Of a DNA stretch of 11,482 nucleotides, positions 1-4,999 are shown one piece after another (the first letter of the stretch is position 1; each line of letters starts with the position of its first letter). The notes beneath the pieces were generated by a model that saw only the letters and a program-made list of their open reading frames with translations, was not told the DNA's origin and did no database searches. The position numbers were made by a program, and so were the translations under genes. Source of the DNA: Dehalococcoidia bacterium (GTDB lineage Bacteria > Chloroflexota > Dehalococcoidia > Dehalococcoidales > Fen-1064); assembly GCA_030691775.1 (NCBI GenBank), contig JAUYDN010000072.1, positions 1-11,482 on the forward strand, written 5' to 3'.

Positions 1-35
1 TATTACGTAGAGCATTAAGTAGATTACATCTTGTA

Positions 36-97
36 GGGTGGGTTAGTCCGGTTTCAAGGGGTGTCGGCTTTCAGATTTCGAGAGGACGTAACCCACC
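36..97. repeat. Imperfectly spaced inverted repeat GGTGGGTTA/TAACCCACC
   Basis: The arms GGTGGGTTA (37-45) and TAACCCACC (89-97) are perfect 9-bp inverted repeats separated by 43 nt. The element lies downstream of the minus-strand crotonase gene and no reading frame is visible around it. GTAGGGTGGGTTA...TAACCCACC palindromes are common dispersed elements in environmental genomes, so this is probably a repeat copy and not a gene-specific site. No other feature is seen in 1-169. Confidence 0.4.
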
Positions 98-169
98 ACA
101 AATCGTCTTATGCAAACATGTTTATGCTCTGAGTAGTAAAAGTCAGAACTAACACGCCAATCTCAGAAG

Positions 170-967
170 TTACTCACCCCGGAACACCGGCTCCCGCTTC
201 TCCACGAACGCGCGCGCACCCTCTTTGTGGTCTTCCGTCTGGTTAAGCTCTTTAACGATAGGCTGTATCATTTTAAGCGTCGTTTCCAGGTCCCACTTCA
301 GACCCTCGTAGATTGTCTGCTTGGCGCGTTGAATCGCCAGCGGCGGTCCCTTTGCCAGTTTTTCTGCCAGGTCCATCACCGCCATCTCCAGCTCGGCATG
401 CGGGACGACCATCGTCACCAGCCCGATTCTTTCCGCTTCTTTAGCATCGATCATATCCCCGGTCCACGCCATCAGGAGCGCCCTATCGATGCCGACAAGC
501 CGGGGCAGGAAATAGGTACCGCCGGAAGCCGGCATCATGCCACGGCGGATAAACACTTCGGCGAACCGCGCCTGGTCGGAGGCGATACGGATATCACAGG
601 CGAGTGAGAGGTCGAGTCCACCCCCCGCCGCCACGCCATTCACCGCGCAGATGATGGGCTTATTACATTTCTGCATCAAAACATAGAGCGAGGTGCGCCT
701 GTCGATTTGCTCCCGCTCCCGTTCCTGTCCGCCCGGCTCATCGAATCGTTGTGCCATCTGTTTCACATCCGCGCCCGCGCAGAACGCCCTTCCCTTCGCG
801 GTCAGAATGATGACCCGGATTTGCCTGTCTTTGGCAGAATCCTCGATTGCCCGGTAGATACTATCGGACATTTCAGCGCTGAAGGAGTTCATTTTCTCGG
901 GACGATTCAGAGTAATAGTAGCGATATGTCCTTCTTTTGTATAGAGAATATCGGGGTATTCAGTCAT
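170..967 (-). CDS. Enoyl-CoA hydratase/isomerase (crotonase) family protein
   Basis: A 265-aa crotonase-fold protein, expected to be a cytoplasmic acyl-CoA enzyme. The start is placed at the ATG at 967 because AAGGAG lies 6-7 nt upstream on the minus strand; an in-frame ATG at 991 has no such site. The CoA and oxyanion-hole regions are clear: AFCAGAD at residues 61-67 and GVAAGGGLDLSLACD at 111-125. The C-terminal helix ending in AFVEKREPVF is also typical, and the length is normal for the family. Odd point: the two acid residues of classical hydratase (rat Glu144 and Glu164) align to Asp119 and Phe139, with Glu137 two positions before the latter. Straightforward syn-hydration of 2-enoyl-CoA is therefore doubtful; isomerase, hydrolase or another crotonase chemistry is possible. 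It lies downstream of the PHP gene on the same strand, with a palindrome between. Family assignment is firm; the reaction is unknown. Confidence 0.93.
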   Translation of the reverse strand: MTEYPDILYTKEGHIATITLNRPEKMNSFSAEMSDSIYRAIEDSAKDRQIRVIILTAKGRAFCAGADVKQMAQRFDEPGGQEREREQIDRRTSLYVLMQKCNKPIICAVNGVAAGGGLDLSLACDIRIASDQARFAEVFIRRGMMPASGGTYFLPRLVGIDRALLMAWTGDMIDAKEAERIGLVTMVVPHAELEMAVMDLAEKLAKGPPLAIQRAKQTIYEGLKWDLETTLKMIQPIVKELNQTEDHKEGARAFVEKREPVFRGE

Positions 968-981
968 CACGGTCTCCTTAT

Positions 982-1034
982 AAAAGTGCAAACATCATAA
1001 TGATACACGATTTGCCGTTCCTGTTTGCACTTTT
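982..1034. promoter_or_regulatory. Perfect 12-bp inverted repeat between PHP and crotonase genes
   Basis: AAAAGTGCAAAC (982-993) and GTTTGCACTTTT (1023-1034) are perfect inverted arms with a 29-nt spacer. On the minus strand the element begins 3 nt after the PHP stop codon and ends 3 nt before the crotonase Shine-Dalgarno. It could act as an RNA hairpin (terminator or attenuator; the distal arm ends in UUUUA) or as a paired DNA operator, since the arm centres are 41 bp apart, about four helical turns. A -10-like TATGAT (minus strand, 994-999) lies just inside one arm, but no convincing -35 accompanies it. Confidence 0.6.
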
Positions 1035-1037
1035 GTA

Positions 1038-1763
1038 TCAACCATCCACCTCATCGGGAAATGCGATGTTCCCGGTCCAGTTCTGGAACGCAGTGCGCAA
1101 AGCTTCCAGACTTATTGTCTCCATATCGACGTAGAAAGGACGGCGGCCCACCTCGTTCGGGGAGTGCGCGTCCGAGCCCTGGATGCAGGCATACTTTTTA
1201 GGATAACCACGCATTTCGCCGTTCTCCCATTTTTGACGGTCTTGCGGCACGGTGATTTCCAGGGCGCTGAGGTAAGGGCAGGCGTGGAGAGCCATTTTGG
1301 ACGCGCGTGACTCTTTTGTTTCAAGAAAACCGCTGGGCCAGCGCTCGATGTGAGCGGCGATTACCAGTCCGCCCCTGTCCACTACTTTCTTGAACACATC
1401 TTCGGTCTCACCATCCACCTGCGCGGCGGCATCCCCCCGGTGCTCCCTGGGAATTCCGACTTCGTCGAGTAGCTCGTTCAACCGTTTCACAGGGGAATCG
1501 AGGTCAAAGACCGCCAGAAAATGCCCGCTCCTGGTAGTTAGCTCCGTGATGGGGAAAACTTTCAGGCCGTCTTTTGTGGCGACTTTGCGCATTTCATCCA
1601 CAGCTTCAAAGCTATTATGGTCGCTGATGCCAATGGCATCCAGTCCGAAAACGAGTGCCGCCTCTACAATTTGCTCGGGTTTCACGAACATATCACCATA
1701 ACATACCGAGTGCGGTGTATGGATATGAAGGTCTATTTTCTTAAACGAAGAGTTTTCACTCAC
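1038..1763 (-). CDS. PHP-domain metal-dependent phosphoesterase
   Basis: A 241-aa protein of the polymerase-and-histidinol-phosphatase (PHP) superfamily, COG0613-like. The metal-ligand motifs are all present in order: HIH at 13-15, SDHN at 47-50 (Asp48, His49), Glu74, His81, His138 in AAHIER, and GSDAH at 196-200 (Asp198, His200). Such proteins hydrolyse phosphate esters with two or three bound metal ions. The family includes RNase AM/TrpH-type phosphatases of 3',5'-nucleotides and DNA ends, but the substrate cannot be read from the sequence. The start is a GTG at 1763 with only a weak AGGA further upstream. The next internal ATG would remove the HIH motif, so the GTG is preferred. No signal peptide or membrane segment is seen. 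It is probably the first gene of a minus-strand pair with the crotonase gene. Confidence 0.9.
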   Translation of the reverse strand: MSENSSFKKIDLHIHTPHSVCYGDMFVKPEQIVEAALVFGLDAIGISDHNSFEAVDEMRKVATKDGLKVFPITELTTRSGHFLAVFDLDSPVKRLNELLDEVGIPREHRGDAAAQVDGETEDVFKKVVDRGGLVIAAHIERWPSGFLETKESRASKMALHACPYLSALEITVPQDRQKWENGEMRGYPKKYACIQGSDAHSPNEVGRRPFYVDMETISLEALRTAFQNWTGNIAFPDEVDG

Positions 1764-1800
1764 GCGTTATTCAAATCCTGTTATCGGTAAGTTCCCCACT

Positions 1801-1830
1801 AGCGTAGCAAGCTTGCAGAAACTTTGTCAA
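1801..1830 (-). promoter_or_regulatory. Candidate promoter for the PHP gene
   Basis: On the minus strand a consensus -35 TTGACA (1825-1830) is followed after 18 nt by TACGCT (1801-1806), a weak -10. Transcription would start near 1794, about 30 nt before the GTG start of the PHP gene. The -35 is exact but the -10 matches only in part. Confidence 0.4.
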
Positions 1831-1923
1831 AAAACCGCACCGATTTTCTTGATTGATAATAGTGCGAGAAAAAGTATTTTCCCGCTCACTCCACCCTTTG
1901 AAAAAGGGGGCTTTGCTCCAAAT

Positions 1924-1967
1924 GTCATTCTGAAGAGTCCGACTCCGTCGGACGAACGAAGAATCTC
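1924..1967. repeat. TCATTCTGA...CGAAGAATCTC intergenic repeat with hairpin
   Basis: GTCATTCTGA at 1924-1933 and GAACGAAGAATCTC at 1954-1967 flank a perfect hairpin, GTCCGAC (1937-1943) and GTCGGAC (1947-1953) with a 3-nt loop. This motif pattern is a familiar dispersed repeat in Chloroflexota and other environmental genomes. It forms part of the repeat cluster filling 1764-2300. A purine-rich stretch with AAAAAGGGGG (about 1899-1909) just before it resembles the palindromes at 4871-4952. Confidence 0.55.
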
Positions 1968-2044
1968 CGACACTACTCAGTAAGCACGGAGACCCTTCCC
2001 GGTTGCCTGAAAATGGTTTTTTTTAAAGCAGGGATTTATTCAGG

Positions 2045-2132
2045 TCGGGATTCCCGCTCCCGTATCGCAGTACGGGACAGGCTTCGCGGGAATGACATTC
2101 TGGCGATATTGTCGGGCTTGACCCGACAATCC
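2045..2132. repeat. Double palindromic (REP-like) element, copy A
   Basis: Two adjacent palindromes. The first has outer arms ATTCCCGC (2050-2057) and GCGGGAAT (2086-2093), enclosing an inner hairpin TCCCGTA/TACGGGA (2058-2064 and 2071-2077) with loop TCGCAG. The second has perfect arms ATTGTCGGG (2108-2116) and CCCGACAAT (2122-2130) with loop CTTGA. The same pair occurs inverted at 3872-3970. Translations across it give meaningless recurring peptides, so it is non-coding. It accounts for most of the gap between the PHP gene and the leader promoter. Confidence 0.7.
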
Positions 2133-2303
2133 AGGATAATTTCGAACAACCTCTCAGGGTGACGAGGTCACTTGACTTTCGAGGCAAAGACAAGGGAGAG
2201 GCAACACGTCGGACCACTTTTTGGGGCACACTGCGGATGCTTTGTTGCAGTGCTCACAGTAAGAGGTGAAATGAATACTTTGCAGTGGTGGAGAATCAAA
2301 CCC

Positions 2304-2333
2304 TTGACATACAAACCTCACCAAGATTATAAT
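2304..2333 (+). promoter_or_regulatory. Near-consensus sigma-70 promoter upstream of the HcyBio leader
   Basis: TTGACA (2304-2309) and TATAAT (2328-2333) are both exact consensus hexamers, separated by 18 bp. The predicted start is near 2340, which leaves an untranslated stretch of about 220 nt before the HcyBio gene. It is the best-matching promoter in the window. Confidence 0.8.
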
Positions 2334-2339
2334 GTTTCT

Positions 2340-2518
2340 AATATCAATGGCGGAGGTACCCGTGCCGGACCTGGTAGAACGCTCAACCCAGAGAGGGACA
2401 TCGATGATGATGATGTCTCGGGCTTGGCGTGACGCCGGTTCGGGCATCATGAATACATAGATTCCCATCCGGTAGTCCCCAGCTAAGCCCAGGGTCAGTT
2501 ATGATTCCTGGGTTTTTT
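2340..2518 (+). ncRNA. Structured leader RNA or small RNA upstream of HcyBio gene (unidentified class)
   Basis: The roughly 180 nt between the consensus promoter and an intrinsic terminator can fold compactly. An outer stem pairs GGAGGTACC (2352-2360) with GGTAGTCCCC (2471-2480), with one mismatch and one bulge. A 10-bp stem with one bulge pairs GTGCCGGACC (2362-2371) with GGTTCGGGCAT (2437-2447). Inside it, CAACCC (2384-2389) pairs with GGGcTTG (2420-2426), extended by GACATC/GATGTC (2397-2402 and 2412-2417). A hairpin GGCG-TGA-CGCC (2426-2436) overlaps it by one base. I do not recognise SAM-I, SAH, TPP, cobalamin, SRP, tmRNA or RNase P signatures. It may be a riboswitch or attenuator for homocysteine synthesis, or a free small RNA of 6S-like length. 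Folding was done by eye. Confidence 0.5.
2488..2518 (+). terminator. Rho-independent terminator in the HcyBio leader
   Basis: CCCAGG (2488-2493) pairs with CCTGGG (2507-2512). An inner TCA/TGA stem (2495-2497 and 2502-2504) closes a GTTA loop, and six T (2513-2518) follow directly. It sits only 44 nt before the HcyBio start codon with no promoter visible between, so the gene should depend on read-through or antitermination. GACCTGG (2368-2374, in the leader's 5' stem) can pair with CCAGGGTC (2489-2496) with one bulge, a possible antiterminator. Confidence 0.75.
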
Positions 2519-2562
2519 ATTTACTAAAAAAGGAAAAATATTTAGAGGAGAAGAAATTTCAA

Positions 2563-3777
2563 ATGGCACTCAGAACAATCGAAGAAATCAACCAGAAAAT
2601 CAAGAAGGGCAATGTCGTCGTCTTTACCGCCGAGGAAATCATCGGCATGGTCAAGGAAAAGGGCTTGAAGAAGGCGGCGGAAGAGGTGGACGTGGTGACA
2701 ACCGGTACTTTCGGTCCGATGTGTTCCTCCAGCGCCTATCTCAATATCGGGCATTCCAACCCGCGTATCAAGCTCGGCGGCGGCAAGGTGTACCTGAACA
2801 GCGTACCCGCTTATGCCGGTTTCGCGGCGGTGGATATCATCATCGGCGCCACTGCCCTGCCGGATGACGACCCCCGCAACCGCAACCACCCCGGCGAGTT
2901 CAACTACGGCGGCGGCCACATCATCGAAGAGCTTACCGCAGGCAAAGACATCCGCCTCGAAGCCACTGCCTACGGCACCGATTGCTACCCGCGCAAGAAG
3001 CTCGAAACTTTCATCAACATCAAGGACCTGAACGAGGCGGTGCTCTTCAACATGAGGAACAGCTATCAGAACTACAACGTCGCCGTGAATCTCTCGGACA
3101 AGACCATTTATACATATATGGGTATCCTGCGCCCGCACCTGGCGAATGCCAACTATTGCAGTGCCGGACAGCTTTCGCCCCTGCTGAACGACCCCCACTA
3201 CAAGACCATCGGCATCGGGACGAAGATATTCCTGGGCGGCGGCATCGGGTATGTCGCCTGGCAAGGGACACAGCACAATCCCATGGCATTGCGCGGGGAG
3301 AACGGTGTGCCAAAACGTACTGCGGGAACGCTAGCGGTAATCGGCGACTTGAAGCAGATGAGCCCGGAATGGGTGGTCGGCACGAGTTTCGTCGGCTACG
3401 GCACCACGCTGACGGTGGGCATCGGCGTGCCCATCCCCATCCTCTCGGAAGAAATACTGAAATACACAACAGTCACAGACGATGAAATTTACGCGGCGGT
3501 GGTCGACTATTCGGACGCTTATCCGCATATGAAGCCCACCGTTCTCGGCGAGGTGAATTACGCCCAGCTCAAGACCGGTAAAATTACCGTGCAGGGTAAG
3601 AAGGTGCCCACGGCATCGTTCTCCAGCTATGCCAAAGCAGTGGAGATTGCCGCCACGCTGAAAGACTGGATAAAAACAGGCAAGTTCGATTTGACACAGC
3701 CGGTAGCGCCTTTACCCGGCGTGGAATCCGGTTTGACGTTTAAACCACTCAAGGAGCGGGCGATAAATAACGTGTAA
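2563..3777 (+). CDS. Homocysteine biosynthesis protein (HcyBio, DUF39/COG1900)
   Basis: A 404-aa cytoplasmic protein recognised as the HcyBio (DUF39) family. In methanogens this family, with a NIL-ferredoxin, is known to make homocysteine from aspartate semialdehyde and sulfide, bypassing O-acyl-homoserine. Recognisable blocks are TTGTFGPMCSSSAYLNIGHS (residues 46-65), GGGHIIEELTAGKDI (116-130), GTDCYPRK (138-145) and FLGGGIGYVAWQGTQHNP (223-240). Candidate persulfide-forming cysteines are Cys54, Cys141 and Cys199. From memory, Cys54 and a second Cys near 131 matter in the Methanosarcina protein; Cys54 fits directly and Cys141 probably fills the second place. No C-terminal CBS pair is present, unlike some archaeal homologues. 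AGAGGAG (2544-2550) precedes the ATG at a rather long 12 nt. The ferredoxin gene at 4153 is the expected partner. Regulation probably runs through the leader terminator. Confidence 0.92.
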   Translation: MALRTIEEINQKIKKGNVVVFTAEEIIGMVKEKGLKKAAEEVDVVTTGTFGPMCSSSAYLNIGHSNPRIKLGGGKVYLNSVPAYAGFAAVDIIIGATALPDDDPRNRNHPGEFNYGGGHIIEELTAGKDIRLEATAYGTDCYPRKKLETFINIKDLNEAVLFNMRNSYQNYNVAVNLSDKTIYTYMGILRPHLANANYCSAGQLSPLLNDPHYKTIGIGTKIFLGGGIGYVAWQGTQHNPMALRGENGVPKRTAGTLAVIGDLKQMSPEWVVGTSFVGYGTTLTVGIGVPIPILSEEILKYTTVTDDEIYAAVVDYSDAYPHMKPTVLGEVNYAQLKTGKITVQGKKVPTASFSSYAKAVEIAATLKDWIKTGKFDLTQPVAPLPGVESGLTFKPLKERAINNV

Positions 3778-3784
3778 AACATAT

Positions 3785-3848
3785 AGCTATCAGTCCCGAC
3801 TTTGTCGCGAGCCCGTATGAAATCGGGACGGTCAGCAGTTAGCTTTTT
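3785..3848. repeat. AGCTATCAG repeat with GTCCCGA/TCGGGAC palindrome
   Basis: Right after the HcyBio stop, AGCTATCAG (3785-3793) leads into inverted arms GTCCCGA (3793-3799) and TCGGGAC (3823-3829) with a 23-nt spacer. A CAGCAGTTAGC-type repeat follows. There is no T tract, so this is not a clear terminator. The AGCTATCAG unit recurs in most other gaps of the window. Confidence 0.45.
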
Positions 3849-3871
3849 CTGATAGCGTTTAGCAATGCATT

Positions 3872-3970
3872 TTGTCATTCCAGCCCCGTGTCGCAGCACG
3901 GGATAAACTCCGGCTGGAATCCATGCGGAGTGATCGGTTCTGGATTCTCGGGTCAAGCCCAAGAATGACA
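3872..3970. repeat. Double palindromic (REP-like) element, copy B
   Basis: This copy is inverted relative to the element at 2045-2132. The first palindrome has arms ATTCCAGCC (3877-3885) and GGCTGGAAT (3912-3920) around CCCGTG/CACGGG (3885-3890 and 3897-3902) with loop TCGCAG. The second has ATTCTcGGG (3944-3952) and CCCaAGAAT (3958-3966) with loop TCAAG, the complement of the CTTGA loop in copy A. With the smaller repeats around it, it occupies most of the 375-nt HcyBio-ferredoxin gap. Confidence 0.7.
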
Positions 3971-3996
3971 ATGGAAAACAGTCTTTTTTATGATAG

Positions 3997-4025
3997 CTGA
4001 AAGCCAATAGCTTATTCGGTATAAT
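3997..4025 (+). promoter_or_regulatory. Candidate promoter for the NIL-ferredoxin gene
   Basis: CTGAAA (3997-4002, four of six matches to -35) and an exact TATAAT (4020-4025) are separated by 17 bp. The predicted leader is about 120 nt. It contains competing stems: CCTGC/GCAGG (4056-4060 and 4065-4069), ACCCCT/AGGGGT (4053-4058 and 4081-4086) and CACCC/GGGTG (4052-4056 and 4091-4095). The ferredoxin gene could thus be transcribed separately from the HcyBio gene. Confidence 0.45.
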
Positions 4026-4152
4026 AAAGGCTGTGCCCGCGATAGTTTTCTCACCCCTGCTTTGGCAGGTTTCGCAGATAAGGGGTAAAAGGGTGGGGAT
4101 TTGATAGTTGTCTATTGGCACTTGAAATTTTCTCACAAGGGGGGAATGGAAC

Positions 4153-4560
4153 ATGGTTTCTAAAAAAATCGTTTTGCATTTCTCGCGGCGGCTGGTTGAC
4201 CGCCCCATTGTCTATCACCTCATCAAGGACTACGACCTGGAGTTCAATATCCTTAAAGCCCAGGTGACGCCCGCGGAAGAGGGGATGATGGTGCTGGAGC
4301 TGAAAGGCAAGCAGGGGGACTTCGACCGCGGTATCAAGTTCCTCACGGATACGGGGGTGGTTATCGATGCTTTAAGCGAGAGCATCCTGCGTAATGAACA
4401 ACGGTGCACACATTGCGGCGCCTGCGTAACCATGTGCCCCACCGGTGCCTTCGAGCTTGACCTGGTAACACGCAAAACGAAGTTTCTCCCCGCCAAGTGC
4501 ATTGTCTGCGGGCTGTGCATAAAAGGTTGTCCGCCGCGGGCGATGGAACTGCATTTTTAA
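4153..4560 (+). CDS. NIL-domain 2x[4Fe-4S] ferredoxin, homocysteine-synthesis partner
   Basis: A 135-aa protein with an N-terminal NIL domain (about residues 1-78; the ferredoxin-like fold also found at the C-terminus of MetN methionine transporters). A bacterial-type double [4Fe-4S] ferredoxin follows. Both cluster motifs are complete: Cys85, 88, 91, 95 (CTHCGACVTMCP) and Cys116, 119, 122, 126 (CIVCGLCIKGCP). In methanogens this architecture accompanies HcyBio, where it is thought to supply electrons for reducing the sulfide or persulfide adduct to homocysteine; the HcyBio gene just upstream supports the same role here. AAGGGGGG (4137-4144) sits 8 nt before the ATG at 4153. The ATG at 4146 is out of frame. 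A strong terminator follows 30 nt after the stop. Confidence 0.9.
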   Translation: MVSKKIVLHFSRRLVDRPIVYHLIKDYDLEFNILKAQVTPAEEGMMVLELKGKQGDFDRGIKFLTDTGVVIDALSESILRNEQRCTHCGACVTMCPTGAFELDLVTRKTKFLPAKCIVCGLCIKGCPPRAMELHF

Positions 4561-4590
4561 CCAGCGATCGACGATTCCACATGGTTTTGA

Positions 4591-4619
4591 GAAAAAGGGG
4601 GTTAACCACCCCCTTTTTC
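4591..4619 (+). terminator. Strong terminator after the ferredoxin gene
   Basis: GAAAAAGGGGG (4591-4601) and CCCCCTTTTTC (4609-4619) form a perfect 11-bp stem with a 7-nt loop, 30 nt past the ferredoxin stop. The T run is in the 3' arm, and the matching A run makes it potentially active in both directions. Confidence 0.8.
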
Positions 4620-4639
4620 CGTTGTTGCGAAACTTGCGC

Positions 4640-4797
4640 CAGGGCACTAGCCGGTACTATTATGTGTTCGACGGGCTGGGGAGTGTGGTTGGGCTGACCA
4701 ACTCAACCGGCTCGCTCGTTAACACGTACTCCTATGACTCGTACGGCAACATCCTCAGCCAGACTGAAGCGGTAGCCCAGCCATTCAAGTTTGCGCG
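4640..4797 (+). pseudogene. RHS-repeat core fragment (remnant)
   Basis: A short in-frame stretch of about 52 codons, beginning QGTSRYYYVFDGLGSVVGLT and continuing with NTYSYDSYGNILSQTEAVAQPFKFA, is a typical RHS/YD-repeat core segment from just before the conserved DPxxGRF region. Everything upstream (hundreds of residues) and the usual downstream YYD/GRF motif and toxin tip are missing. The RHS-like match stops abruptly near 4797, where repeat-like DNA begins. An open frame runs from a TTG at 4622 to 4837, but no Shine-Dalgarno is seen. This is best read as a degraded remnant of a polymorphic-toxin or wall-associated RHS gene, left by recombination. Confidence 0.7.
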
Positions 4798-4811
4798 TTT
4801 TTCTCTCCCCC

Positions 4812-4838
4812 TTGACATAAATCCCCCAGCCGTATAAA
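4812..4838 (+). promoter_or_regulatory. Candidate promoter upstream of phosphofructokinase
   Basis: TTGACA (4812-4817) is followed by TATAAA (4833-4838) with a short 15-bp spacer; TAAATT at 4835-4840 would give 17 bp. It begins just where the RHS fragment ends and lies about 160 nt upstream of the phosphofructokinase ATG, with the palindromes at 4871-4952 in the leader. Confidence 0.4.
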
Positions 4839-4870
4839 TTGTCAGGTAATGCTTTCTCACGAAGAGTGCT

Positions 4871-4952
4871 AAATCCCTCTTAATCTCCCTTTCAGAAAGG
4901 GAGAGAAACAGTTTACCCCTTTTGATAAAGGGGGATAAATGGGGGATTTTTT
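4871..4952 (+). repeat. Nested palindromic repeat ending in a T run
   Basis: The outer arms AAATCCC (4871-4877) and GGGATTT (4943-4949) enclose two hairpins: CTCCCTTT/AAAGGGAG (4885-4892 and 4896-4903, loop CAG) and CCCCTTT with AAAGGGG (about 4916-4932). The element ends in six T. It belongs to the common AATCCCCCTTTTCAAAGGGGGATT type of intergenic repeat. If transcribed it could act as a terminator between the candidate promoter and the phosphofructokinase gene. Confidence 0.6.
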
Positions 4953-4999
4953 ATATGGGCAATTGAAATTCACAATAATCTCGGTTGAGGGGGTCTGAA

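Noticed and set aside
227..607. Plus-strand open frame opposite the crotonase gene
   Set aside because: It has no recognisable domain, and the minus-strand crotonase motifs account fully for the coding signal.
2340..2518. SAM-I, SAH, SRP, tmRNA or RNase P RNA
   Set aside because: The diagnostic conserved segments of these classes are not present; only size resembles 6S RNA, and the leader has no clear 6S central bubble.
3627..4208. A 193-codon minus-strand frame spanning the HcyBio-ferredoxin gap
   Set aside because: It crosses the double palindrome, and its peptide contains the repeat-derived string PVLRHGAGMT, which nearly recurs in the frame at 2023-2229 (PVLRYGSGNPD). Both are translations of repeats.
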